NCBI GenBank assembly: GCA_000170815.1
Contig: ABCO01000008.1
Coordinates: 97,809 to 161,808, forward strand
Origin: an unidentified eubacterium SCB49
GTDB lineage: Bacteria; Bacteroidota; Bacteroidia; Flavobacteriales; Flavobacteriaceae
DNA length: 64,000 nt
Direction: 5' to 3'
A model generated the notes under the pieces. The model was not told the origin of the DNA and ran no database searches. It worked only from the letters and a program-made list of their open reading frames with translations. The translations under genes were made by a program, and so were the position numbers. Below, piece after piece: positions 42,421 to 53,709 of this stretch (position 1 is the stretch's first letter; every line of letters begins with the position of its first letter).

Positions 42421-42984
42421 ATGATTTCACTAAAACCAAAAAAAGGCCACTTATTAGTAGCAGAACCCTCTATTATGGGTGATGTCTCTTTTAATAGATC
42501 TGTCGTATTACTAGCAGAATACAACCAAATAAATGGATCTGTAGGCTTTATCCTGAATAAACCTTTAGATTATAAATTAAAAGATTTTGTTCCAGAAGTA
42601 AGTTCTTCACTTACCGTGTACAACGGTGGTCCTGTAGAACAAGACAACCTATACTTTATTCATACCATTCCAGAACTGATTCCTAATAGTGTCGAAATTT
42701 CTAATGGTATTTATTGGGGAGGCGATTTTAATGCTATTATTGAACTCCTAAAAAACGATACACTTACCGAAAAACAAATACGTTTTTTTCTAGGCTATTC
42801 TGGTTGGGCAAATGAGCAACTAGAAGAAGAACTATCTCTTAATAGCTGGAAAGTAGTTTCAAACGAAGATAAAGAAGCTATAATAGGTAATTCTAATAAT
42901 GATTACTGGAAAAAGAAAATGATCGAGTTTGGTGGAAACTATCTAATTTGGTCTAACGCACCTGAAAACCCTAATTACAATTAG
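42421..42984 (+). CDS. YqgE/AlgH family protein
   Basis: PKKGHLLVAEPSIMGDVSFNRSVVLLAEYNQINGSVGFILNKPL; FFLGYSGWANEQLEEEL. Confidence 0.9.
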   Translation: MISLKPKKGHLLVAEPSIMGDVSFNRSVVLLAEYNQINGSVGFILNKPLDYKLKDFVPEVSSSLTVYNGGPVEQDNLYFIHTIPELIPNSVEISNGIYWGGDFNAIIELLKNDTLTEKQIRFFLGYSGWANEQLEEELSLNSWKVVSNEDKEAIIGNSNNDYWKKKMIEFGGNYLIWSNAPENPNYN

Positions 42985-43224
42985 CATTTTAATCAAAACA
43001 AAAGCAATTAAAACCCTAAATAGGGTGTTTACGTTGCCTGTTAAATTACACTGCTTTTAATCTACTCGTCTTAGACAACTGCTACTATCTCAAGCATAAA
43101 TGAACTACAATATGAGTAGTTTTTTTTAGTGTTTAAAGGGTTACAAATAGGCATCTAAATCTTAGCCGAACAGTTTATATATTCGCTTTTAACTCGCGTA
43201 AGTTTAGATTAGACAATCTTTTTA

Positions 43225-44064
43225 TTACTGAAACCTTGCCTTAGCATTCAACTTACCTAACAACTCTTTAGCCACGGTATTATCATACTCTTTTTTACGA
43301 TATTTAGTTATAGGCTGAATTCCTGTAATCACATTTGTTACAAATAACTCATCTGCTTTTTGAAGTTCAAAAGGAGAAATTGAAGCTTCTTCAATAATGT
43401 AATCTGGCACAGCGGTAAGTATGGCTAAAATTTGCTTTCTAATAATTCCTTTTAGGCAACCATCTGCTAATGGCGGCGTTTTAATACGGCCATTTTTCAC
43501 TAAAAACAAGTTGCCATTTAGAGCTTCAATAACTTGTTTTTTATCATTAAGCATTAAACAGTTTTGATAATCATTTTCTTTTGCCCAAATACTCCCTACC
43601 ACATTAATCACCTTATTTGTCGTTTTTAAAGTAGACAACAAAGAAGACATAACATAATGATCTTTATAAAGCTCTACCTCATAAGGATCTTCATTAAGCG
43701 TGTAAAATGGTGTATCTAATATTTCAGAAGAAATACTATACCCTATTTCATTGTCTGATGGTGTATATTTTCCTTCTGCATCACGCCAAACTAACAACTT
43801 AACACGATACGTTGTTGCTTGCTCTAAGTCTAATGTTTTTAAAATTTCGGTCTCTAAAAACTCTAGAGTAAATGTTTGCGGGATTTCCATGCGCAATATT
43901 CGCATTGACGCCATTAGTCTAAAATAATGATCTTCCCAGAAAAGTATTTTTCCTGCCGAAATTTTAAGCGTTTCAAATAAAGCATCACCAAATTGCATCC
44001 CTCTATTAGTTATAGCAATGGTTGCTTCCGATTTTTTAACAAGTGTTCCGTTTAAGTTTATCAT
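43225..44064 (-). CDS. aminotransferase class IV (BCAT/ADC-lyase fold)
   Basis: MINLNGTLVKKSEATIAITNRGMQFGDALFETLKISAGKILFWEDHYFRL; ELFVTNVITGIQPITKYRKK. Confidence 0.9.
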   Translation of the reverse strand: MINLNGTLVKKSEATIAITNRGMQFGDALFETLKISAGKILFWEDHYFRLMASMRILRMEIPQTFTLEFLETEILKTLDLEQATTYRVKLLVWRDAEGKYTPSDNEIGYSISSEILDTPFYTLNEDPYEVELYKDHYVMSSLLSTLKTTNKVINVVGSIWAKENDYQNCLMLNDKKQVIEALNGNLFLVKNGRIKTPPLADGCLKGIIRKQILAILTAVPDYIIEEASISPFELQKADELFVTNVITGIQPITKYRKKEYDNTVAKELLGKLNAKARFQ

Positions 44065-44065
44065 A

Positions 44066-44095
44066 AAAAAACCGTCTTATTTTTATAAGACGGTG
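44066..44095 (-). terminator. intrinsic terminator downstream of START-like gene
   Basis: Minus strand ACCGTCTTATAAAAATAAGACGGTTTTTTT. Confidence 0.8.
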
Positions 44096-44129
44096 TAAAG
44101 ATACAAGTATCTATTAATTTGTTAATATA

Positions 44130-44516
44130 TTATTTTGATCCTAAAATCTGTTTTAGATTTCCAATCATATTTTCCCATAATAATTTTCCTTCTTCCACCT
44201 CATCTTCTTCGGCAAAATCAATAATCATTAGCGAAACATCTTTTGTGATTTCATCTACTTGAATACGGAGTTCAAAGAAGTACTCTGTATCTTCATCTTC
44301 CATCCATTGAAATTTAATTCTGTGCGGACTTTTCTTACTCAGTAGTTTTGCTTTCTCTTCGCTACCTTCCCATATAAATGTAAAGAATTCGCCGCGAGAA
44401 TTAACGTTATCAGCATACCACTCACTTAATCCAGAAGGTGTAGAAATGTAGTTATACAGCATTGCTGGTGATACGTAGATCACAAACTCCATTTCATATT
44501 TAATTTTGTTTTCCAT
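44130..44516 (-). CDS. START-like domain protein
   Basis: YEMEFVIYVSPAMLYNYISTPSGLSEWYADNVNSRGEFFTFIWEGSEEKAKLLSKK. Confidence 0.85.
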   Translation of the reverse strand: MENKIKYEMEFVIYVSPAMLYNYISTPSGLSEWYADNVNSRGEFFTFIWEGSEEKAKLLSKKSPHRIKFQWMEDEDTEYFFELRIQVDEITKDVSLMIIDFAEEDEVEEGKLLWENMIGNLKQILGSK

Positions 44517-44614
44517 TAGTTTTTGTTAGTGCTAGCAATATAAATATTCTAATCAATAACTAAAAGGTTGGATTCATTTTTTTTCTAAAACATTTATCAC
44601 TTTTCGATAAAAAA

Positions 44615-45826
44615 CTACTCTAAAAGTAGTTTGCCTACAAAAGAATCAAACTCTTCTACAAACGTTGTATATGCTCCTCCTGTTGCTGGTCCATTAAAAC
44701 CCGTATGAATTTTTCTGACTTGCTTTTTTTTATCAATAATAATGGTGGTAGGATAAGATAAAACATGATTTAACATTGGTAATTTTTCTTGAGCTAACTT
44801 TTTACTCACACTTCCGTGTTGTGCGAGTAATATAGGATATGGCACTTCTATTCTTTTTTTCAATCTATTTATAGACGCTATCGCTTTATCTTTTGTAGGA
44901 GCATACTCAAAAGCTAGAGCTACAAATTCAATATTTTTCTTTTTATTATCATTATAATACTTGGTATAAAACTTTGTTTCGTCTAGACAATTAGGACACC
45001 AAGACCCCATAAGTTGTACAATGACAACTTTATCATCAAATATTTCGTCTTCTAAAGAAACCATCTGCCCTTCTGTATCTGGAAAACGAAACGAAAAGGC
45101 ATCATATCCCTCTTTTAAAAAAGTTAATGAATCTCCTGCCGGAAGTGAGTAATTCACGTTTTTCTTGGCAGTAAAAGGTTCGCTCCAATGATTACCGCTG
45201 TAAAACATCCCATTCATAACTGAATCGTTGACAACCGCTTTAAACAAAAAAGCATGAGCTCCATCAAAGGTAGAAAGCTTCAATGAATCTCCCTCAACTA
45301 CACCTTCAAGATATCTATAATCACCCGTTGTTGTTCTAAACGTCCCGGTAACCTTGCCGCCTTCTTGCTCAAAAACCCCTTTTGCAATGTATTTATTCTT
45401 ACTAGACTCGGGACTAAAAATAGTTTCCCAATTCCCTTGAACCTCTGTTGTTGCAGGCCTATTAGTAGTAAAACGTTCCGCATTCACTTTTTGCATTGAA
45501 AATGGAACTATTCTGTTCAAATTAGGTTTAATAAAACTCCCAGATATTGTGTTTTCTGTAAATACCCCTTTTAAAACCCCTTCATAAACAGGCATCTTAA
45601 TTATAATAGAATCTTTAATTATCGTGATTTCTGTAACTTCTATTTCTTCTTTAGCATTATAAACAGTAAAGGTATTATCTGCATGATAATCTAATAAAAA
45701 AGGCAATATATTTCCATCACCTAAATCTAGTGTCGCTCTCCACTTTCCTTCATTTGGTTTTAGATCTGTATTCTTTTGGCAAGAAACCATCAATAGAACA
45801 ATTATAACAGGCGCTAAGTATTTCAT
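44615..45826 (-). CDS. TlpA-family thioredoxin-like lipoprotein
   Basis: Lipobox (LLMVSCQK); VVIVQLMGSWCPNCLDETKFYTKYY. Confidence 0.88.
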   Translation of the reverse strand: MKYLAPVIIVLLMVSCQKNTDLKPNEGKWRATLDLGDGNILPFLLDYHADNTFTVYNAKEEIEVTEITIIKDSIIIKMPVYEGVLKGVFTENTISGSFIKPNLNRIVPFSMQKVNAERFTTNRPATTEVQGNWETIFSPESSKNKYIAKGVFEQEGGKVTGTFRTTTGDYRYLEGVVEGDSLKLSTFDGAHAFLFKAVVNDSVMNGMFYSGNHWSEPFTAKKNVNYSLPAGDSLTFLKEGYDAFSFRFPDTEGQMVSLEDEIFDDKVVIVQLMGSWCPNCLDETKFYTKYYNDNKKKNIEFVALAFEYAPTKDKAIASINRLKKRIEVPYPILLAQHGSVSKKLAQEKLPMLNHVLSYPTTIIIDKKKQVRKIHTGFNGPATGGAYTTFVEEFDSFVGKLLLE

Positions 45827-45920
45827 ATTTCAATTGTTAAAAAATCTTAGACAATCGTTTTTAAATATACTTACAAAAAAAAAGGATTAATGTTATCTTT
45901 GCAGGCTATAACAATCCATC

Positions 45921-48347
45921 ATGAAGATTTCTTATAATTGGCTTAAACAATTCATTAACCTCGACTGGGAGGCAGAAAAAACCGGCGAACTACTAACAGA
46001 CCTAGGTTTAGAAGTAGAAGGTATCGAGTCTTTTTCTTCCGTAAAAGGCGGTTTAGAAGGCGTAATTGTAGGCCACGTTTTAACTTGCGTACAGCATAAT
46101 AATGCAGATAAACTAAAAGTTACCACCGTAGATTTAGGTGCAGGTGAGCCTGTACAAATTGTTTGTGGTGCACCTAATGTGGCTGCAGGGCAAAAAGTAC
46201 CTGTTGCAACCGTAGGCACCACCCTATACGATGAGGAGGGGAAACCATGGAAAATCAAAAAAGGTAAGATTCGTGGCGAAGTAAGCATGGGTATGATATG
46301 TGCCGAAGATGAGCTTGGTTTAGGTAAAAGCCATGACGGAATTTTAGTTTTAGATCCTTCTTTAACACCTGGAACTCTTGTGTCTGATGTTGTTGATGTA
46401 GAAAACGATCTGGTTTTTGAAATTGGCCTTACCCCTAACCGTGCTGATGCTATGAGCCACTGGGGCGTAGCTAGAGATTTAAAAGCAGGATTATTACAAA
46501 ACGAAGTTTCATTAGAGTTAATTACACCTTCTACCTCAAAATTTAATGTAGAAAATAGAACATTAAAGATTGAAGTTAATGTAGAAGATAAAAAACTAGC
46601 ACCTCGCTATTGTGGTGTTACCATATCTGGAATTACAGTAAAACCTTCACCTAGTTGGTTACAAAATAGACTAAAAGCTATTGGCCTCACGCCATTAAAC
46701 AATGTAGTAGATATCACTAATTATGTGTTACATGATTTAGGGCAACCGTTACATGCTTTTGACGCAAGTAAAATTTCTGGACAACAAATAAATGTAAAAA
46801 CAGTTGATGCTGGAACTTCATTTACAACACTAGACGGTGTTGTACGTGAATTAGACGCAGAAGACTTAATGATCTGTGATGCAGATAAGCCTTTATGTAT
46901 TGCTGGAGTATTTGGTGGCAGTGATAGCGGTGTAACAGAAAACACAAGCGCTATATTTTTAGAAAGTGCCTATTTTAATCCCGTAAGCGTAAGAAAAACT
47001 GCAAAACGCCACGGACTTAATACAGATGCTTCTTTCCGTTTTGAACGTGGTATTGACCCACACACTACAGATTACGCACTTAGGGTAGCAGCAATCATGA
47101 TTTGTGATATTGCTGGTGGTCAAATTACTAGTGACATAACTGATGTATATCCTAAAAAAATAAATGACCACCAGGTCTTTTTAAATTTTGATAATACAAC
47201 AAAATTAATAGGCGAAGAAATATCTAAGGAAACAATTAAAAGCATCCTTACTTCTCTTGATATTAAAGTGAATAACGTAACAGAAACAGGCATTGGAATG
47301 ACCATTCCTGCTTATAGAAATGATGTTACCCGTGAAGCAGATGTTATAGAAGAAATACTAAGAGTATACGGTTATAACAATATTAATTTTACGCAAAAAC
47401 TTAATGCTTCTATTTCTGGAAAATTACCTATAGAAGATTATGAAATACGCAATGTAATAGGAAACCAACTAGCAGCACTTGGTTTTAATGAGATGCTCAA
47501 CAACTCATTGACTACTTCTAAATACCTTTCTCTTTCTGAGAATTTAAAAGAAGAACACTCTGTGACTATGTTGAACCCTCTTAGTAATGACCTAGCAATA
47601 ATGCGTCAATCTATGCTTTTTAGTGCTCTAGAAGTAGCCGCTTACAATAGCAATAGAAAAATGCCTGATTTAAAATTGTTTGAATTTGGTAAAACCTATC
47701 ACAATTATTCTAGTGGCCGTGAAGAACGCAAACACTTATCTGTATTGATTACAGGTAAAAAAGCAACAGAAAACTGGAACAGTCCTTCAGAAACTTCTGG
47801 ATTCTTTTACATAAAAGGAATTGTCTCTGCAATATTTGAGCACTTAGGCATTGTAGACACTAAAGAAGGAGTTTTAAAAAATGATTTATTTGCTGAAGGT
47901 ATTACTATAAACTCAAATAAAGTGACACTTGTCGAACTAGGAGTGCTTAGAAAAAAAGTAACCAAAGCTTTTGGTCTTGATAGTGAAATGGTCTACGCAG
48001 ACTTTAAATGGGATGCAGTTCTAGAAGCTTTAGCTAAAAAGACGTTTAAACTTAAATCTATTCCTAAGTTTCCACAAGTAAAACGTGATTTTGCCTTACT
48101 ATTAGATGAGAATGTAACATTTGCAGATCTTAAAAATACGGCATATCAAACAGAAAAGTCTTTATTAAAAGAAGTAAGTCTTTTTGATGTATATACAGGA
48201 GGAAATCTTCCAGAAGGTAAAAAGTCGTATGCGTTGAGTTTTACACTACAAGACGAGAAAAAGACCTTGACAGATAAACAAATTGACAAAATAATGAACA
48301 AGCTTCAAATGAGGTTTGAAAAAGATTTTGGAGCTTCATTGCGTTAA
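45921..48347 (+). CDS. pheT: phenylalanyl-tRNA synthetase beta subunit
   Basis: MKISYNWLKQFINLDWEAEKTGELLTDLGLEVEGIE; LTPNRADAMSHWGVARDLKA; C-terminal anticodon-binding domain. Confidence 0.97.
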   Translation: MKISYNWLKQFINLDWEAEKTGELLTDLGLEVEGIESFSSVKGGLEGVIVGHVLTCVQHNNADKLKVTTVDLGAGEPVQIVCGAPNVAAGQKVPVATVGTTLYDEEGKPWKIKKGKIRGEVSMGMICAEDELGLGKSHDGILVLDPSLTPGTLVSDVVDVENDLVFEIGLTPNRADAMSHWGVARDLKAGLLQNEVSLELITPSTSKFNVENRTLKIEVNVEDKKLAPRYCGVTISGITVKPSPSWLQNRLKAIGLTPLNNVVDITNYVLHDLGQPLHAFDASKISGQQINVKTVDAGTSFTTLDGVVRELDAEDLMICDADKPLCIAGVFGGSDSGVTENTSAIFLESAYFNPVSVRKTAKRHGLNTDASFRFERGIDPHTTDYALRVAAIMICDIAGGQITSDITDVYPKKINDHQVFLNFDNTTKLIGEEISKETIKSILTSLDIKVNNVTETGIGMTIPAYRNDVTREADVIEEILRVYGYNNINFTQKLNASISGKLPIEDYEIRNVIGNQLAALGFNEMLNNSLTTSKYLSLSENLKEEHSVTMLNPLSNDLAIMRQSMLFSALEVAAYNSNRKMPDLKLFEFGKTYHNYSSGREERKHLSVLITGKKATENWNSPSETSGFFYIKGIVSAIFEHLGIVDTKEGVLKNDLFAEGITINSNKVTLVELGVLRKKVTKAFGLDSEMVYADFKWDAVLEALAKKTFKLKSIPKFPQVKRDFALLLDENVTFADLKNTAYQTEKSLLKEVSLFDVYTGGNLPEGKKSYALSFTLQDEKKTLTDKQIDKIMNKLQMRFEKDFGASLR

Positions 48348-48416
48348 AAACAACTAACTGATGTGCATTTAAAAACACACCATTTAGAATTAACAACACA
48401 TTTAGTTTACAATACA

Positions 48417-48455
48417 AAAAGTCCCAATTCAGAGTTTTGAATTGGGACTTTTTAT
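48417..48455. terminator. bidirectional intrinsic terminator
   Basis: AAAAAGTCCCAATTCA gagtt TTGAATTGGGACTTTTT. Confidence 0.85.
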
Positions 48456-48483
48456 TTTACGCTACCATTTTTAAGAACCTAAG

Positions 48484-49104
48484 CTATTCTTCTTCTGAAA
48501 TAAAATAACCTTCAACTATATGGAAAAATCCTTTTGAGTGATAGAAATCTGACTCTTTAATCTTAACTTGACTCTCTCCATCAAATAAAATTAAGTTTTT
48601 ACGCACCAATTTTACTCCTAGGTTTTTACCGCTTAATGTTTTAAGGTATAAAGGCTCTCCATTTCTTTTTTCTATTTCGTGCTTCATAGACCTTTTATCT
48701 ATTCTACCTGGAACTATAAACATTCCTAAAACTTCTTTTTGTTCACTTTCATTAGTCATAGCTAAAAAAGCATCACGATCTTCATCTTTCATATCATCAA
48801 AAAATGAATCTGGTGCTACAAAAACCGTATAGCTAGCTTTTGAAGTTAAAGAGGCTAAGTTAGGCTTAGAATAAAGAGAATCTGTATATGAGAATGAATC
48901 TGACAAAGCTAGATTATCCACTAGAGATTTTTCTGAAGAAAACATTGTTCCATTATAATCTTTAGTAACAACAGGATTAGCTTTTGTTAAGCTTTGGGAT
49001 GTTGCTCCTACTGTAAATAACACGAGTGTGAATGCTATAAAGTATTTCTGTATCAATTTCATAATCATATTTTTGTGTATAAAAGTAAGTAAATACCTAA
49101 CCAA
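48484..49104 (-). CDS. fasciclin (FAS1) domain protein
   Basis: KASYTVFVAPDSFFDDMKDEDRDAFL; FIVPGRIDKRSMKHEI; HIVEGYFISEEE. Confidence 0.75.
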   Translation of the reverse strand: MVRYLLTFIHKNMIMKLIQKYFIAFTLVLFTVGATSQSLTKANPVVTKDYNGTMFSSEKSLVDNLALSDSFSYTDSLYSKPNLASLTSKASYTVFVAPDSFFDDMKDEDRDAFLAMTNESEQKEVLGMFIVPGRIDKRSMKHEIEKRNGEPLYLKTLSGKNLGVKLVRKNLILFDGESQVKIKESDFYHSKGFFHIVEGYFISEEE

Positions 49105-49165
49105 AACGCAAATCGTAGTGTTTTATTTGACACTTGGCCCATTTAATTATTAATATGTTAAATCT

Positions 49166-49459
49166 TTGTTTTTAGTACATTTCCGTAGTAAATTTAAGAC
49201 AAAATTAAAAATTATGGACAAGCAAGAACAAACAGTACGCATATATACAGGGCCTGCAATGATTGCTAATGGGCTAAAAGCACGCTTATTGGATATGGAT
49301 ATTCTACCGATTATTAAAGATGATCATCAAAGCGGTATTACTAGTGGTTTTGCCGTAGGTGTACCCAATCAAGTACGATTATTTATCAGGCAAGAAGAAC
49401 TAGACCGCGCAAAAGTGATGATTGATGAGTATCTAACAGAGATAAAAGAAAAAGAATAA
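49166..49459 (+). CDS. DUF2007-like putative signal-transducing protein
   Basis: VRIYTGPAMIANGLKARLLDMDILPIIKDDHQSG...; likely start at Met MDKQEQ (about 49214). Confidence 0.75.
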   Translation: MFLVHFRSKFKTKLKIMDKQEQTVRIYTGPAMIANGLKARLLDMDILPIIKDDHQSGITSGFAVGVPNQVRLFIRQEELDRAKVMIDEYLTEIKEKE

Positions 49460-49508
49460 TTAGAAGCTACCTTTTATTTATCTTAAATCAAGTATTTCAG
49501 GAAATAAA

Positions 49509-49543
49509 AAAGGGTGTCGTTGTATAAACGACACCCTTTTATA
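49509..49543. terminator. bidirectional intrinsic terminator
   Basis: AAAGGGTGTCGTT gtata AACGACACCCTTTT. Confidence 0.8.
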
Positions 49544-49559
49544 GTATTAAAACTAATGT

Positions 49560-51176
49560 TTAAGAATACATAGCATCTCGCTGCTCCTTAATTTTCTTAT
49601 CATTCATATATTCATCAAAAGTCATATATCTATCAATCACTCCTTTTGGTGTAAGTTCGATTATTCTAGTACCCACAGTTTGTGCAAACTCGTGATCATG
49701 TGTTGTAAATAACACAGTCCCTTTAAAGTTTTTTAATGAGTTGTTAAATGCTGTAATAGATTCTAGATCTAAGTGATTTGTTGGTTCGTCAAGCATTAAA
49801 ACGTTTGCTCTTATCATCATCATTCTACTTAACATACAACGCACTTTTTCTCCTCCAGAAAGCACATTACATTTTTTTAGAGCTTCTTCTCCACTAAAGA
49901 TCATTTTTCCTAAGAAACCTCTAATAAAAACTTCTTCTCTTTCTTCTTCTGTAGTAGCATACTGACGTAACCAATCTACTAGATTTAAATCGCTCTCAAA
50001 AAAAGAATGATTATCTAAAGGCAAATAACTTTGACTAGTAGTAACACCCCATTGGTACTCTCCAGAATCTGCATTTCGTTTATTGTTGATAATCTCATAA
50101 AAAGCAGTTGCCGCTCTAGAATCTTTAGAATAAATAACCACTTTATCCCCTTTGCTCAAATTGATATCTACATTCGTAAATAAAGTCTCGCCATCTTGAG
50201 TTGCTGAAAGTCCTTCAATGTTTAAAATTTGGTCACCAGCTTCACGATCACGTTCAAAAATAATCGCAGGATAACGACGACTAGAAGGCTTTATATCTTC
50301 AATATTTAATTTATCAATCATTTTTTTACGAGACGTAGCCTGTTTAGATTTTGCTACGTTTGCGCTAAATCGCATGATAAATTCTTGTAATTCTTTTTTC
50401 TTGTCTTCTGCTTTTTTGTTTTGCTGTGCACGCTGTCTCGCTGCAAGCTGACTACTCTCATACCAGAAAGTATAGTTACCACTAAAATGGTTTATTTTAC
50501 TAAAATCTATATCACTAATATGTGTACATACAGCATCTAAAAAGTGTCTATCGTGAGAAACGACAATGACACACTCTTCATAATTAGCTAAAAAATGCTC
50601 TAACCAAGAGATGGTTTCATAATCCAAGTCATTGGTTGGCTCATCCATAATTAGCACATCTGGATTTCCAAAAAGAGCTTGAGCTAATAACACACGTACT
50701 TTTTGTACACCATCTAAGTCTGCCATTAAAGAATAATGTAAACTTTCGTCAATACCAAGGTTAGATAACATAGAAGCTGCATCGCTATCTGCATTCCATC
50801 CATTCATCTCTTCAAAAACAATTTGAAGCTCCCCTATTCTTTCTGCATTTTCGTCTGTATAATCCTCGTATAACTTATCAATCTCTGTTTTAATTTTAAA
50901 CATCTCTTTGTTACCGCGCACAACAGTCTCTAACACCATAAACTCATCATAAGCGTTGTGATTTTGTTCTAACACAGACATACGCTTACCCGGCTCTAAA
51001 TGAACATGCCCTGAAGTAGGATCCATTTTTCCTGCAAGAATATTAAGGAAGGTAGATTTTCCTGCTCCATTTGCTCCAATGATTCCGTAGCAATTTCCTT
51101 TTACAAACTGCGTATTTACCTCATCAAAGAGTATTCTTTTACCAAACTGAACCGATAAATTATTTACTGATAACAT
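49560..51176 (-). CDS. ABC-F family ATP-binding cassette protein
   Basis: Two Walker A/signature sets (GIIGANGAGKSTFLNILAGKMDPTSG; LSGGEKVRCMLSRMMM); no TM domains. Confidence 0.93.
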   Translation of the reverse strand: MLSVNNLSVQFGKRILFDEVNTQFVKGNCYGIIGANGAGKSTFLNILAGKMDPTSGHVHLEPGKRMSVLEQNHNAYDEFMVLETVVRGNKEMFKIKTEIDKLYEDYTDENAERIGELQIVFEEMNGWNADSDAASMLSNLGIDESLHYSLMADLDGVQKVRVLLAQALFGNPDVLIMDEPTNDLDYETISWLEHFLANYEECVIVVSHDRHFLDAVCTHISDIDFSKINHFSGNYTFWYESSQLAARQRAQQNKKAEDKKKELQEFIMRFSANVAKSKQATSRKKMIDKLNIEDIKPSSRRYPAIIFERDREAGDQILNIEGLSATQDGETLFTNVDINLSKGDKVVIYSKDSRAATAFYEIINNKRNADSGEYQWGVTTSQSYLPLDNHSFFESDLNLVDWLRQYATTEEEREEVFIRGFLGKMIFSGEEALKKCNVLSGGEKVRCMLSRMMMIRANVLMLDEPTNHLDLESITAFNNSLKNFKGTVLFTTHDHEFAQTVGTRIIELTPKGVIDRYMTFDEYMNDKKIKEQRDAMYS

Positions 51177-51299
51177 AGCTTAAAATTTTTGCAAAAGTAA
51201 TATAAATATGTGATGGAATAAACAGGTTTAATCAAGAAGTATTTTAAAGTTTTTATTTAACCTAGTATTAACAAAAATGACGAACTGAGAACCCTATTT

Positions 51300-52712
51300 T
51301 TGATTTTGTCAACTATCATTCTCATGTATAAATCATTACTCTTTCTTATTTGTTTATTCGGCCTTTTTTCTTGTAATAATAAGGTGGGTAAAAAAGCGAA
51401 CGGAACCTACATTGCGGGAGTAATAGAGAACCCAAGAGGGAACAATGTCGTTCTTTATCATAACGACATAGTTATAGACACCTTAACTCTAGATGACAAC
51501 AATAGATTTTCTTACAGAAACGATTCATTAATAGAAGGACTATACACCTTTAGACACAGAGAATATCAACGTTTTTATTTAAACAAAAACGATAGCATCC
51601 TTATACATGTAAACACAATAGATTTTGACGAATCCCTTAGATACAGTGGTATTGGAGCAGAAAAAAACAATCTTTTAATGAAGATATTTTTAGATAATGA
51701 GAAAGTTCAGGAAAGACTTCCTAACTGGTTTACATTATCACCTAAAAATTATCAAAAAAAACTCGACTCTGTTAATAACGCACACAGTAAATTATGTGCA
51801 AAATTTTCAACTACCACATATCATTCTTCAACAGCATTTAACCAAATTGTCAAAGCAAACCTTACCTATGATATGTTTTTGTGGAAAGAACTATACATAT
51901 CTGCAAACTTAATGAGAGGCAATGCAGATATCCAAGAACAAGTACCTGTATCATTTTTAAACCATAGAAAAGAAATTGATTTTGGTAACGACCTTATGCG
52001 TTCGCATTACTCTTACTATCGATTTATGGACAACTACTACAACAATGTAGCTTTTAATAAGTATAAAAACGTAGATTCATTTAATCGTAAAAACTTTACA
52101 CATGCATCTTCAAAAATGCTTGAAATAAAAAACCTTACTCACAATGAAGCGTTACGCAATAAACTATTAAGACGCAGTGCACTTGATTACCTACTCCACA
52201 CAACAGATGTAAAAAAAGCAACACAACTTTTTAACCAATTTAAGAGCTTTTCATCAAATCAAGCAAACATCAATGAAATCCGGAACATACTTGACAGAAC
52301 AATCAAAATAATACCCGGCAATATAATACCTGACGTTCAGCTTGTAAACCTTGACAACGAAACAAAAACACTACATGCAGTACTAGAAAAACCTACCGTA
52401 ATATATTTCTGGACATATGAGTCTGCTGTACACTACAAAGAAGTACACGACAAGGCTAATAATTTAAAAATTAAATATCCGGCGTATGATTTTATTGCCA
52501 TAAACGCTGATGATAACTTTAGAAAATGGAGGAGAATCTCAAATACAATTAGTACAGATAACAAAACAGAATACCAATTAGACAACTTACAATCTGCAAA
52601 ATCTGTATTGATACTTGATATTCCAGAAAAAACGATCATAGTCGATCAAAATGGTAAAATAAAAAATGCTAGCGCAGCAATTACAGACTTAAGCTTTGAA
52701 GATGTTCTGTAA
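51300..52712 (+). CDS. thioredoxin-like (TlpA/DUF4369-type) lipoprotein
   Basis: Lipobox (LFGLFSCNN); C-terminal TlpA-like fold (KPTVIYFWTYESAVHYKEVHDKANNLKIKYP) lacking CxxC; likely start at MYKSLLF. Confidence 0.75.
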   Translation: MILSTIILMYKSLLFLICLFGLFSCNNKVGKKANGTYIAGVIENPRGNNVVLYHNDIVIDTLTLDDNNRFSYRNDSLIEGLYTFRHREYQRFYLNKNDSILIHVNTIDFDESLRYSGIGAEKNNLLMKIFLDNEKVQERLPNWFTLSPKNYQKKLDSVNNAHSKLCAKFSTTTYHSSTAFNQIVKANLTYDMFLWKELYISANLMRGNADIQEQVPVSFLNHRKEIDFGNDLMRSHYSYYRFMDNYYNNVAFNKYKNVDSFNRKNFTHASSKMLEIKNLTHNEALRNKLLRRSALDYLLHTTDVKKATQLFNQFKSFSSNQANINEIRNILDRTIKIIPGNIIPDVQLVNLDNETKTLHAVLEKPTVIYFWTYESAVHYKEVHDKANNLKIKYPAYDFIAINADDNFRKWRRISNTISTDNKTEYQLDNLQSAKSVLILDIPEKTIIVDQNGKIKNASAAITDLSFEDVL

Positions 52713-52781
52713 AGACGTATCAAAATAAACTCACCAAAGATTATTACGTTTTACATCACAAGATCATAAACGACTCATAAA

Positions 52782-52820
52782 AAAAACACCAATTCTGTTA
52801 TAACAAAATTGGTGTTTTTT
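52782..52820. terminator. bidirectional intrinsic terminator
   Basis: AAAAAACACCAATTctgttataacaAAATTGGTGTTTTTTT. Confidence 0.8.
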
Positions 52821-52843
52821 TATATCGCTATTTTATATTTCTC

Positions 52844-53497
52844 TTAATTCCCTTTTTTATAATCTTCTAAAAATTTAGCAAGACCACTATCTGTTAATGG
52901 ATGCTTTAATAAACCTTCTATAGACGAAAGAGGTCCCGTCATTACATCTGCTCCTATTTTTGCACATTCTAAAACATGCATAGTGTGACGCACTGACGCT
53001 GCTAGTATTTCTGTTTCAAAACCATAGTTATCATAGATTAATCTAATTTCTGCAATTAGATTTAATCCATCTGTAGAGATATCATCAAGTCTTCCTATAA
53101 AAGGTGACACATAAGTAGCTCCTGCTTTTGCAGCCAATAAGGCTTGACCCGAAGAAAAAACTAATGTACAGTTGGTGCGAATTCCGTTATCACTAAAATA
53201 CTTAATCGCTTTAATACCTTCTTTAATCATAGGCACTTTCACAACAATTTGTGGGTGCAATTCTGCTAGCAACTCCCCTTCTCTGACCATACCTTCAAAA
53301 TCTGTAGATATAACCTCTGCAGAAACATCTCCTTCTACAATTTCACAAATCTTTACATAGTGCTTTAAAATATTATCATGGCCAGTAATACCTTCTTTTG
53401 CCATCAATGATGGATTTGTAGTTACACCATCTAAAACACCTAAGTCTTGTGCCTCTTTAATTTGCTCTAGGTTTGCAGTATCAATAAAAAATTTCAT
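52844..53497 (-). CDS. transaldolase / fructose-6-phosphate aldolase
   Basis: [90 protein letters not shown]. Confidence 0.95.
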   Translation of the reverse strand: MKFFIDTANLEQIKEAQDLGVLDGVTTNPSLMAKEGITGHDNILKHYVKICEIVEGDVSAEVISTDFEGMVREGELLAELHPQIVVKVPMIKEGIKAIKYFSDNGIRTNCTLVFSSGQALLAAKAGATYVSPFIGRLDDISTDGLNLIAEIRLIYDNYGFETEILAASVRHTMHVLECAKIGADVMTGPLSSIEGLLKHPLTDSGLAKFLEDYKKGN

Positions 53498-53709
53498 AGG
53501 AATATTTGTATTTTATATTTAGTAAAAGTAAGAAAATGATTTACGATATCCGACTTTAAAAGGATGATTTAATAGAAGTAACTTCAGCTTGAGTACTCTC
53601 GAAAACCAATAATCTTATCAATTTAATTTACATAAACTAAAAGTCGATTTTTAGAAAGAGGGTAATTGTATTTAGACAATGTGCACCAAACCGTTTCATA
53701 ATAAAAATA

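Noticed and set aside
42985-43224. ACCCTAAATAGGGT palindrome and AT-rich gap between yqgE and the aminotransferase
   Set aside because: Only a 6-bp stem with a 2-nt spacer; could be chance or a weak operator, too little to claim.
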